A stretch of DNA of 8,328 nt from an uncultured Collinsella sp. (lineage in GTDB: Bacteria; Actinomycetota; Coriobacteriia; Coriobacteriales; Coriobacteriaceae). The notes beneath the pieces are model-generated. The model made no database searches. It saw nothing but the letters and a program-made list of their open reading frames with translations, and was not told the DNA's origin. How positions within the stretch are numbered: the stretch's first letter is position 1; each line of letters starts with the position of its first letter. The stretch spans positions 1 through 8,328 of the forward strand of contig UQZI01000082.1 in assembly GCA_900545555.1 (NCBI GenBank), read 5' to 3'. The position numbers and the translations under genes are program-made. Positions 1 to 5,563 of the stretch are shown piece by piece.

Positions 1-2
1 TG

Positions 3-2507
3 TCACAGAGCTTTCAAACCTGGCAAAGAGCGAGGGGCTTGACTACGCTCTCGGGCATCCCGTCCAAGACGGGCGTTTCCGCCTTTGATATCACGTGCAC
101 GGATGCTCGTGGCGAGGCCACGACTGCCCGCTTTGCGCTCGTTGTCCAGGCAAAGCACGTAATACTTACGTTTACGGATGGCGACTATACCTTTAATGGC
201 GCACCGCAGACGCCTGAAGTTTCCGGTGCCCCTAAGGTCTGCAAGGGCGACCTTAGGGTCTGGTACTTCGGTACCGGAAGCACGCAATATTCCTCGACGG
301 AGGCCCCGACCGATGCCGGCACGTACCGCGCTGTCGCCACGCTGCGCAGCCACGGCTACATCGGTGCCGCTACCTGCCAGTTCGAGATCGCTCCGGCAAA
401 GCTCAAGGTGAAGGTTGACGACGCCGAGCGCTTCGAGGGAGAGGCGAACCCAGCGTTTACCTCGAGCCTGGAGAGTGCGGTTGACACTTCGCGTGTGAAG
501 GCCGAGTACTCCTGCGATGCCGATGAGAGCTCTCCTGCTGGCGAGTACCAGATCGGCGCGACGGTCGCCGACCCGAACTTCGATGTCGAGGTCGTGCCCG
601 GAACGCTGACGGTGAAAAAGAAGCAGGAGCCCGTCAATCCCAACCCGGTGGTTCCGGACCCGGACAATCCGGATAACCCCGAGCCCGATAACCCGGACAA
701 GCCAGAGCGCTTTGAGGTGACGGCAGAGGCGGTCAACGGTTCGGTTGACAACGCTTCCGTCACCGTTGATGCGGGCGGAGATGTGACGCTCTCGGCGACG
801 CCCGACGAGGGATGCTACCTCGAGCGAGTGACGGTCACGGAAGCCGGCTCGGACAAGGCCGTCAATCTCGATATCTCCGACTATGAGGGTGGAGCGTACG
901 AGGTCACGCTGAGTGGCGTCACCGCGTCGCAGGAGGTCACATTCGAGTTCGTGAAGGCGGACGCTCCGAAGATGATCGCCCAGCCGCAGGATGCGAGCGC
1001 CCACGAGGGCGATGCTGCCGTGCTCTCGGTTGCTGCCGAGGCGGGCAAGGGCGTCCTCGACCACGCGTCCTCGTCCACGGGTTCCGCCGCCGATGTCGAA
1101 CTTTCCTATCAATGGTTCCACATGGTGGGCGGCGAGGCCGTGGCGCTCGAGGGCGAGACGGGGGAGTCGCTCCTCATCGAGTGTCTCGATGACGATTGCG
1201 CTGGCGAGTATTTCTGCCGCGTCACTCAGCGCTATCTCGGCACCGAGGCGCAGGCGGACAGCGATCGCGCCGTCGTTTCCGTTGTGCCCCGGGATGCCCT
1301 CGTGTTCAACGGCGGTCTGCTGCCGGTCTCACGTGCGCATAGCACGTATCGCGCGACGATTTCGGGTGCCGCGGGTGGCGAAGCTCCGTACGAGTACACG
1401 TGGGACGACGCTAAGCTCCCCGACGGGTTTAAGCTCACCCGCACGGCGGGCGGTCTGACGCTCTCGGGCACCCCGTCCAAGGCCGGGGTGTCTACCTTTG
1501 ACATCACGTGCAAGGACGCTCATGGCAAGACCGTGACCGCGCACTTCATTCTGGTCGTTCAGGCGAAGCGGGTCGAGCTTGCATTTGAGGGCGGCAACTT
1601 CGTCTATAGCGGTGATGCTCAATCGCCTAAGATCACGGGGGTTCCCAAGGCCTGCGAAGGTGACCTGAGGGTCGGGTATTACGGGACGGGCGGCACGCAC
1701 TATTCGTCGAGCGAGGCCCCGACCGATGCCGGCACGTATCGCGCCGTTGCCACGCTGCGAAGCAACGGGTATATCGGCGCCGCCTCGCGCAAGTTCAAGA
1801 TTGCGCCGGCGAAGCTTAAGGTGAAGGTCGACGATGTTGAACGCTTCGAGGGAGAGATGAATCCCGCCTTTACCTCGAGCCTAAAGAGCTCGGCCGATAC
1901 CTCGGGCGTGAAGGTCGAGTACTCCTGCGTCGCCGATGAGAGTTCTCCGGCGGGCGAGTACCAGATCGAGGCGACGGTCACCGACCCGAACTTTGATGTC
2001 ACGGTTGAACCCGGTACGCTGACGGTGAAGAAGAAGCAAGAGCCTGTCGACCCGGACCCGGTGGTTCCCGATCCGGACAAGCCCGATGGACCCGATCCGG
2101 ACAAGCCGGACCCGGACAAGCCCGAGCCTGACCAGCCTGATCCGGGCAAGCCTGAGCCCGACAAACCGGAGCCTGATCAGCCGGACAAGCCGGACCCGGA
2201 TAACCCGGATAAGCCTGAGCCTGACAACCCGAGCAAGCCAGAGCCGGAAAAGCCCGGAACGCCCGATTCCGACCAGCCGGATTCAAAGGATCCGACAAAA
2301 CCCGGTAGTTCGGATGACTCCGCAGCTGATAAGGCAAAGGCATCGGGCGCGGAAAACTCCGGCAAGAAGGAATCTTCCAAGTCGAGCGTTCAGCAGCTCG
2401 CCGACACGGGCGATCGTGCGCCATTGGCCGTCGCCGTCGCTGCAGGCGCCGTTACGCTTGTCGCGCTGGGACTCGAGCTGCTGCGTCGCCGTCGCTCGGA
2501 CGCGTAA
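3..2507 (+). CDS. LPXTG-type cell-wall-anchored surface protein, MBG/Ig-like repeats (5' partial)
   Basis: The reading frame is open from the window edge, so the N-terminus and signal peptide are missing. A TTG at 39 lies inside a domain and is not a credible start. Visible domains in order: the end of a putative-Ig (He_PIG-like) domain (about 46-150); an MBG/YDG-like pair (about 160-630, with APTDAGTYRAVATL and PAKLKVKVDDAERFEGE); a short Asn/Asp-Pro linker (about 640-707); an InlB-B-like bacterial repeat (about 708-957); an Ig-like domain (about 966-1278, Trp codon 1113, GEYFCRV at 1203-1223); a full He_PIG-like domain (about 1290-1566); a second MBG pair (about 1570-2040); a long Pro/Asp/Lys/Glu spacer; and a sorting signal (LADTG, hydrophobic helix, RRRR tail). 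Such proteins are exported by Sec and covalently linked to peptidoglycan by sortase. A role in adhesion or surface interaction is inferred from architecture alone, and the ligand is unknown. The recurring Cys residues are unusual for MBG modules. A terminator follows 65 bases after the stop. Confidence 0.85.
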   Translation, partial: SQSFQTWQRARGLTTLSGIPSKTGVSAFDITCTDARGEATTARFALVVQAKHVILTFTDGDYTFNGAPQTPEVSGAPKVCKGDLRVWYFGTGSTQYSSTEAPTDAGTYRAVATLRSHGYIGAATCQFEIAPAKLKVKVDDAERFEGEANPAFTSSLESAVDTSRVKAEYSCDADESSPAGEYQIGATVADPNFDVEVVPGTLTVKKKQEPVNPNPVVPDPDNPDNPEPDNPDKPERFEVTAEAVNGSVDNASVTVDAGGDVTLSATPDEGCYLERVTVTEAGSDKAVNLDISDYEGGAYEVTLSGVTASQEVTFEFVKADAPKMIAQPQDASAHEGDAAVLSVAAEAGKGVLDHASSSTGSAADVELSYQWFHMVGGEAVALEGETGESLLIECLDDDCAGEYFCRVTQRYLGTEAQADSDRAVVSVVPRDALVFNGGLLPVSRAHSTYRATISGAAGGEAPYEYTWDDAKLPDGFKLTRTAGGLTLSGTPSKAGVSTFDITCKDAHGKTVTAHFILVVQAKRVELAFEGGNFVYSGDAQSPKITGVPKACEGDLRVGYYGTGGTHYSSSEAPTDAGTYRAVATLRSNGYIGAASRKFKIAPAKLKVKVDDVERFEGEMNPAFTSSLKSSADTSGVKVEYSCVADESSPAGEYQIEATVTDPNFDVTVEPGTLTVKKKQEPVDPDPVVPDPDKPDGPDPDKPDPDKPEPDQPDPGKPEPDKPEPDQPDKPDPDNPDKPEPDNPSKPEPEKPGTPDSDQPDSKDPTKPGSSDDSAADKAKASGAENSGKKESSKSSVQQLADTGDRAPLAVAVAAGAVTLVALGLELLRRRRSDA
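46..667 (+). repeat. Intragenic repeat, copy 1 (He_PIG end + MBG pair + linker)
   Basis: This segment aligns to 1459-2080 at a constant offset of 1413 bases (471 codons), with no insertion or deletion that I could find. Encoded landmarks shared by the two copies include TLSG-PSK, EAPTDAGTYRAVATLRS, SSPAGEYQI and PGTLTVKKKQEPV. Similarity is lost abruptly before position 46. The unit probably arose by in-frame duplication and could mediate deletion or amplification of surface modules. Confidence 0.85.
1459..2080 (+). repeat. Intragenic repeat, copy 2 (He_PIG end + MBG pair + linker)
   Basis: Second copy of the module at 46-667. Differences are mostly synonymous or conservative changes. One Cys of copy 1 is absent here: the ATCQF stretch of copy 1 reads SRKF in copy 2. 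After this copy the linker grows into the long wall-spanning spacer instead of leading into another Ig module. Confidence 0.85.
2047..2310 (+). repeat. Pro/Asp/Lys/Glu-rich wall-spanning spacer (degenerate tandem repeat)
   Basis: This stretch encodes short units of the form P-D/E-P-D/G-K/Q/N-P, about 85 residues in all, and ends in a Ser/Lys-rich stretch that leads to the sorting motif. Proline-rich, charge-patterned spacers of this kind cross the peptidoglycan and hold the folded domains outside the wall. At DNA level the units are near-repeats of ccggacaagcc-like words, so copy number could vary by slippage and short-read assembly here may be imprecise. Confidence 0.8.
2397..2504 (+). other. 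C-terminal sortase sorting signal (LADTG variant)
   Basis: The last 36 codons give the pentapeptide LADTG (2397-2411), a hydrophobic stretch rich in Ala/Val/Leu, and the basic tail LLRRRRSDA. This is the tripartite sorting signal of sortase substrates. Position 2 is Ala instead of the usual Pro. LAxTG variants are known substrates of class E sortases in high-GC actinobacteria, so this protein may use a class E-like enzyme. No sortase gene lies in the window. Confidence 0.8.
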
Positions 2508-2537
2508 CGGCTCAAAAGGGGCGGCTAGATTGAAGCT

Positions 2538-2570
2538 TTGCGCGATTTAGTCTGCTAAAGCGTATATACT
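2538..2570 (+). promoter_or_regulatory. Possible promoter upstream of brnQ
   Basis: A -10-like TATATACT stretch (2563-2570) lies in an AT-rich pocket, with a weak -35-like TTGCGC (2538-2543) 19 bases before TATATA. If used, transcription would begin at about 2577, inside the left arm of the following hairpin. The -35 match is poor, so this is tentative. Confidence 0.25.
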
Positions 2571-2572
2571 TG

Positions 2573-2607
2573 CGGGACGGGTCTTTTGCCCGTCCCGTTT
2601 TTGTTTT
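2573..2607 (+). terminator. Rho-independent terminator
   Basis: A perfect 9-bp stem, CGGGACGGG (2573-2581) with CCCGTCCCG (2589-2597), closes a 7-base loop and is followed by TTTTTGTTTT (2598-2607). It begins 65 bases after the surface-protein stop and most likely ends that transcript. The T-run ends only seven bases before the Shine-Dalgarno sequence of brnQ, so brnQ must either be transcribed through it or start within or just before it. Confidence 0.85.
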
Positions 2608-2625
2608 GACTCGAAAGGTGGTCCC

Positions 2626-3984
2626 ATGGCTTCATCCGCTCCGCGCGGTCTGCGCTCCGACCATGTCGTCACCGTCGGCATCGCTCTGTTCTCGATGCTC
2701 TTTGGCGCCGGCAACCTCATTATTCCGCCGCTGCTGGCGCTGCAGGCAGGTTCCGCCACGCCGGTCGCCATGTTCGGCTTTCTGATTGCCGCCATCGGCC
2801 TGCCCGTCATGGGCTTTATCGCCGTGGCACTTGCCGGAACGGCGCGCGAGCTTGCCGGCCGTGTGCATCCCAAGTTCGGCGAGTTCTTTGTCGCGGCGGT
2901 GTATCTGGCCATTGGCCCGTGCCTGGCCATTCCGCGTACGAGTTCCACGGCCTTCGAGATGCTGGTGCCGCTGTTGCCCGAGGGCGTCTCGCTCGGCACG
3001 GCGCGCCTGGTGTTTGCCGTCGGCTTCTTCGTCGTCGCGTTTGCGCTCACGCTGCGCCCGGGCGTCATCACACGCGTGCTCGGCCGCATTACGGGCCCCG
3101 CGCTCATTGCCCTTATCGTGTTGGTCGTGGGTGCCGCCGTGGTCTCGCCGCTGGGTCCCGCTGCCGCGCCGCAGGCTCCCTATAATGCCGGTGCTGCCGT
3201 GCAGGGCTTTTTGACCGGCTATCAGACCATGGACCTGCTCGCGTCGCTCGCCTTTGGCATCATCATCGCCGAGACTATCCACGAGCTGGGCGTTACCGAT
3301 GACAAGCGCGTTGCCTTCGAGATTTCGCGCTCCGGCGTGATCGCCGGTGTGCTCATGGCCATCATCTACTGCGGCCTGGCGCTTGCCGGCGCGCAGCTCA
3401 GCACCGTGATGCCCGATGCCACCAACGGTGCCGCCATCCTTGCCCGTTCGGCCTCCATGCACTTTGGCCTTGCCGGCACGGTCGTGGTCTTTGCGATTTT
3501 CTTCCTCGCCTGCATGAACGTGTGCATTGGCCTTATCAGCTGCTGTTCGCGCTATTTCTGCGAGACGTATGTGGTCAAAGGGGGAGCGGAGGCTTCCGAG
3601 GAGGCCATGCGCCGTCCCTTTGCGGTACTCGCCTTTGTGTTCGCAGCGTTTTCGTGCGTGCTCTCCAACGTGGGCCTCGACGTGATTCTTATGTTCTCGG
3701 TGCCCATGCTCAACGCCCTGTACCCCGTCGCCATCGTGCTGGTGCTTATGGGTCTGGTGCACGGTTTTTGCGACGCGCATCCGCGGGTGTGGGTCTGGGT
3801 CGGCGGCGTTGTCGCAGTGCAGAGCGTGATTACCTCGGTCCGCGATGCGTTCTTTACGGGCGCGTGGCTGCCGTTCGATGCGCTGCCGCTGGCAGACATT
3901 GGAGCCGCGTGGGCGCCGGTTGCCATGGTGGCGTTTGCGATCGGCCTGCTCCACAGCCGGTTTGTCGCACATTCGAGGAGCTAG
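2626..3984 (+). CDS. brnQ: Branched-chain amino acid transport carrier (LIVCS family)
   Basis: Integral membrane carrier of 452 residues, the usual size for BrnQ, which takes up leucine, isoleucine and valine with a cation (Na+ or H+). The family hallmarks are present: the first membrane helix carries LFGAGNLIIPP (residues 25-35), and a second conserved block reads IGPCLAIPRTSSTAFE (96-111). The remainder is about twelve hydrophobic segments with short loops, the longest hydrophilic one being KGGAEASEEAMRRP. The ATG at 2626 is chosen because AAAGGTGG (2614-2621) lies four bases upstream and the hydrophobic core begins soon after. It follows a strong terminator and precedes a tRNA promoter, so it appears monocistronic. 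The sequence does not show which of the three amino acids is preferred. Confidence 0.92.
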   Translation: MASSAPRGLRSDHVVTVGIALFSMLFGAGNLIIPPLLALQAGSATPVAMFGFLIAAIGLPVMGFIAVALAGTARELAGRVHPKFGEFFVAAVYLAIGPCLAIPRTSSTAFEMLVPLLPEGVSLGTARLVFAVGFFVVAFALTLRPGVITRVLGRITGPALIALIVLVVGAAVVSPLGPAAAPQAPYNAGAAVQGFLTGYQTMDLLASLAFGIIIAETIHELGVTDDKRVAFEISRSGVIAGVLMAIIYCGLALAGAQLSTVMPDATNGAAILARSASMHFGLAGTVVVFAIFFLACMNVCIGLISCCSRYFCETYVVKGGAEASEEAMRRPFAVLAFVFAAFSCVLSNVGLDVILMFSVPMLNALYPVAIVLVLMGLVHGFCDAHPRVWVWVGGVVAVQSVITSVRDAFFTGAWLPFDALPLADIGAAWAPVAMVAFAIGLLHSRFVAHSRS

Positions 3985-3995
3985 GGTATCGTCGC

Positions 3996-4024
3996 TTGCA
4001 CAGGCGGGGAGTCTCCCCTATAAT
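3996..4024 (+). promoter_or_regulatory. Promoter of the tRNA-Pro/tRNA-Gly unit
   Basis: TTGCAC (3996-4001) and a perfect TATAAT (4019-4024) are separated by the ideal 17 bases. The predicted start at about 4031 leaves a 45-base leader before tRNA-Pro, which contains a small AAGGT/ACCTT hairpin (4046-4059). The promoter begins about ten bases after the brnQ stop. Confidence 0.8.
4006..4018. promoter_or_regulatory. Palindrome GGGGAGTCTCCCC in the tRNA promoter spacer
   Basis: A GGGGA-GTC-TCCCC dyad fills most of the spacer between the -35 and -10 boxes. As RNA at the end of brnQ it could form a short GC hairpin (5 bp, 3-base loop), but the following bases are TATAATTT and not a clean U-run. 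It could be an operator, a weak brnQ terminator, or chance. Confidence 0.35.
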
Positions 4025-4075
4025 TTCCTTCGCTTTGGGACACGCAAGGTTTAGACCTTAGCTGCTCAACACCTT

Positions 4076-4152
4076 CGGGACGTGGCGCAGTTTGGTAGCG
4101 CGCCTGCTTTGGGAGCAGGATGTCGCAGGTTCAAATCCTGTCGTCCCGACCA
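4076..4152 (+). tRNA. tRNA-Pro (anticodon UGG)
   Basis: The acceptor stem CGGGACG (4076-4082) pairs with CGTCCCG (4142-4148). The D-arm has GCGC/GCGC with a GG-containing loop. The anticodon arm is CCTGC-TTTGGGA-GCAGG, with TGG at the central loop positions. The T-arm has GCAGG-TTCAAAT-CCTGT. Discriminator A73 and an encoded CCA complete it. UGG reads CCN proline codons. It is the first gene of a two-tRNA transcript, six bases before tRNA-Gly. Confidence 0.96.
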
Positions 4153-4158
4153 TATCTT

Positions 4159-4232
4159 GCGGGCGTAGTTCAATGGTAGAACCCCAGCCTTCCAAGCTGA
4201 TGACGCGGGTTCGATTCCCGTCGCCCGCTCCA
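4159..4232 (+). tRNA. tRNA-Gly (anticodon UCC)
   Basis: The acceptor stem GCGGGCG (4159-4165) pairs with CGCCCGC (4222-4228). The anticodon loop CTTCCAA sits on a CAGC/GCTG stem, with TCC as anticodon. The T-arm has GCGGG-TTCGATT-CCCGT. T73 and an encoded CCA complete it. It reads GGA/GGG glycine codons. Its 3' part is copied twice in the following 190 bases, once inverted and once direct. No clear intrinsic terminator with a U-run follows. Confidence 0.96.
4215..4232 (+). repeat. 18-bp direct repeat, copy 1 (3' end of tRNA-Gly)
   Basis: TTCCCGTCGCCCGCTCCA, covering the T-arm end, acceptor 3' strand and CCA of tRNA-Gly, recurs exactly at 4403-4420, 188 bases downstream. Mismatches flank both sides. 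A tRNA 3'-end duplication like this is what integrases leave as att sites, but the enclosed 170 bases hold no integrase. Confidence 0.85.
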
Positions 4233-4293
4233 TAAGAATTGTTTTAACGGCTTTGGTTTCCTTTGGGGATCAGAGCTGTTTTCGTTTACGCGC

Positions 4294-4415
4294 CGGGCGA
4301 CGGGAATCGAACCCGCCAGGGTGCGGAGCTGAGAAAATGCGTGAGCATTTTCCAGCGCAGCACGCAAGGGCCGAAGGCCCGCAGCGAAGCAAATCCTTGG
4401 ACTTCCCGTCGCCCG
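4294..4415. repeat. Structured tRNA-derived element bounded by a 13-bp inverted repeat
   Basis: CGGGCGACGGGAA (4294-4306) is the exact reverse complement of 4403-4415. The left copy extends to 23 bases (4294-4316) that are the exact reverse complement of tRNA-Gly 4205-4227. Inside, a long hairpin pairs GTGC (4321-4324), GCTG (4328-4331) and GAAAATGC (4333-4340) with GCATTTTC (4345-4352), CAGC (4353-4356) and GCAC (4360-4363), capped by a GTGA tetraloop. A second hairpin is GGGCC-GAA-GGCCC (4368-4380). The whole resembles a multi-branched structured RNA or a small non-autonomous mobile repeat. Open frames across it in both directions look spurious, giving tRNA-type peptides such as GRRESNP. 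The function is unknown. Confidence 0.6.
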
Positions 4416-4420
4416 CTCCA
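4403..4420 (+). repeat. 18-bp direct repeat, copy 2 (tRNA-Gly 3' end copy)
   Basis: Exact copy of 4215-4232 including CCA, without the remainder of a tRNA. It forms the right end of the structured element and lies directly upstream of a TATAAT box (4426-4431). Confidence 0.85.
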
Positions 4421-4431
4421 AGCTATATAAT
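4403..4431 (+). promoter_or_regulatory. Possible promoter of the FNT channel gene
   Basis: A perfect TATAAT (4426-4431) has TTCCCG (4403-4408) 17 bases upstream, a half-match to TTGACA that lies within the tRNA-end copy. TTGGAC at 4397 is a better -35 but is 23 bases away. A start at about 4438 would give a leader of about 100 bases before 4541. I saw no FNR-like TTGAT-N4-ATCAA site. Confidence 0.4.
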
Positions 4432-4540
4432 CGCAGGCCAATATGCTAATTTGGCTCGCGTTTATTTTTATACCGTCCGACCTCGCAGGGCAAATGAACC
4501 AGGAGCGTTTGTCCCGAATCGTAAGAAAGAAGTTATTTCC

Positions 4541-5377
4541 ATGGCACAGAGTAAGGCAGAATACCCCACCTCCGATTGCCTGGCGCCCGCCGCGATCGAG
4601 GCGAAGACCGAGGCCGCAGGCGTTACCAAGGCCAACCTGCCGGTCTCGAAGGCCTTTTTGCTCGCCATGTTCGCCGGCGCGTTCATCGCCTTCGGCGGCC
4701 TGTTCTTCACGGTCTTTCTGAGCGATCCCACGCTTTGCTGGGGCGCCCAGCGCTTCGTGGGCGGTCTTGCTTTTTGCCTGGGACTGGTGCTCGTGCTCAT
4801 TTGCGGCGCGGAACTGTTTACCGGCAACTCGCTTATGGTCTGCGCGCTTAAGAGCAAAAAGATCACGCTCGTCCAGATGCTCAAGGCTTGGGCTATTGTG
4901 TGGATCGGCAACTTTGCCGGCGCCCTGTTCGTTGTCTTTTTGATTTACATGGCAGCCATTTACAAACTCAACGGCGAGGCCGTCGCCAACGCCATGGTGA
5001 GCGTCGCCGCCGGTAAGGTCACGATCGATGCCGTCACCATCTTCTTCCGTGGCATTCTGTGCAACATCTTTGTCTGCCTGGCCGTATGGATCGGCACTGC
5101 CGGCAAGACCGTGGTCGATAAGGTCGTGGGCATTTTGCTGCCCATTGCCGCTTTTGTGGCCTGCGGTTTTGAGCACTGTGTCGCCAACATGTACTTTTTG
5201 CCCATGGGTATTTTGATGCACTCCTGCGGCTATGGAGCCGATGTCGCTGGCGCCGATGCCCTCAACGCTGCCGGGTTGGCGCTCAACCTTACGGTCGCCA
5301 CGCTGGGCAATATCGTGGGTGGCGCCCTGATCGTGGCGCTGGGCTACTGGTTTATCTACGCCAATAAGGAGGCCTAA
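4541..5377 (+). CDS. focA: FNT-family formate/nitrite channel, probably formate
   Basis: Membrane protein of 278 residues, close to the usual FocA/NirC length. FNT proteins are pentameric channels moving formate, nitrite or similar anions across the cytoplasmic membrane. Visible hallmarks are the omega-loop signature GAELFTGN (residues 89-96), a conserved Lys (K159) before RGILCNIFVCLAVW, and the pore His in FEHCVANMYFLP (H212, equivalent to E. coli FocA H209). About six hydrophobic segments are present. The ATG at 4541 is chosen because residues conserved in the family begin soon after and a purine-rich AAGAAAGAAG lies upstream. The frame runs on to 4253, but there it reads the tRNA-derived element and is not credible. 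Formate over nitrite is favoured because selA and selB follow and selenium-dependent formate dehydrogenases are common selenoproteins; this is inference, and nirC-like function is the alternative. Confidence 0.88.
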   Translation: MAQSKAEYPTSDCLAPAAIEAKTEAAGVTKANLPVSKAFLLAMFAGAFIAFGGLFFTVFLSDPTLCWGAQRFVGGLAFCLGLVLVLICGAELFTGNSLMVCALKSKKITLVQMLKAWAIVWIGNFAGALFVVFLIYMAAIYKLNGEAVANAMVSVAAGKVTIDAVTIFFRGILCNIFVCLAVWIGTAGKTVVDKVVGILLPIAAFVACGFEHCVANMYFLPMGILMHSCGYGADVAGADALNAAGLALNLTVATLGNIVGGALIVALGYWFIYANKEA

Positions 5378-5400
5378 AGCCACCAAGCCATAACCGACCA

Positions 5401-5485
5401 AAAAGGGACAGGTTTATTTTGGCAGGTTTTAGACGAGGCGCTTCGACGTCTTGTCACGAGCTGCCATAATGGACCTGTCCCTTTT
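5401..5485. repeat. 85-bp near-palindromic hairpin element (REP/MITE-like)
   Basis: AAAAGGGACAGGT (5401-5413) is the exact reverse complement of 5473-5485. Pairing continues inward through two G-T pairs, 5416-5418 with 5468-5470, one mismatch, then 5420-5425 with 5461-5466. An apical AGACG/CGTCT hairpin (5431-5435 with 5447-5451) lies within the remaining loop. About 22 Watson-Crick and 2 wobble pairs form within 25 positions. It lies between focA and selA. It may be a dispersed repeat of the REP type, a focA terminator (the right arm ends in CCCTTTT), or both. Confidence 0.7.
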
Positions 5486-5563
5486 GCGTGCGCGCCGGTA
5501 TTTATTTGCCCGATGACGATCGCGGGGGACCAGCTTTTTATTGAACATGTCGAAAGGCTTTTC

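Noticed and set aside
3..1121. 372-codon open frame on the minus strand opposite the surface protein
   Set aside because: Arg/Leu/Gly-rich shadow frame; the plus strand carries clear domain repeats and a sorting signal.
2047..2310. Short repeated words that could suggest a CRISPR-like or iteron array
   Set aside because: The repeats are in codon register and encode a proline-rich wall spacer; there are no constant-length repeats with unique spacers.
2632..3972. 446-codon open frame on the minus strand opposite brnQ
   Set aside because: Low-complexity, His/Arg/Asp/Gly-rich translation with no domain; it is the antisense shadow of a high-GC membrane protein gene.
4233..4402. Integrated genomic island at tRNA-Gly
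   Set aside because: The 18-bp direct repeats enclose only 170 bases with no integrase or cargo, so a functional island is not supported; at most it is a remnant.
4170..4421. 83-codon minus-strand frame with SGRRESNPRHQ-type peptide
   Set aside because: Translation of tRNA-Gly and its copies; this peptide type is a known artefact of reading tRNA sequence.
4253..4540. Upstream extension of the FNT gene
   Set aside because: The 96 extra codons read through the inverted tRNA copy and hairpins and lack FNT similarity. The ATG at 4541 matches the family N-terminus.
4494..4721. Upstream ORF overlapping the FNT start
   Set aside because: ATG at 4494 gives an Arg/Pro-rich out-of-frame translation with no conserved features; it is a shadow frame.
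4286..5401. 371-codon open frame on the minus strand opposite focA
   Set aside because: Asp/Gly/His/Gln-rich antisense shadow of the FNT gene that also runs through the tRNA-derived element.
5513..5563. Earlier ATG for selA at 5513
   Set aside because: No Shine-Dalgarno sequence precedes it, whereas the ATG at 5564 has GAAAGG at proper spacing.
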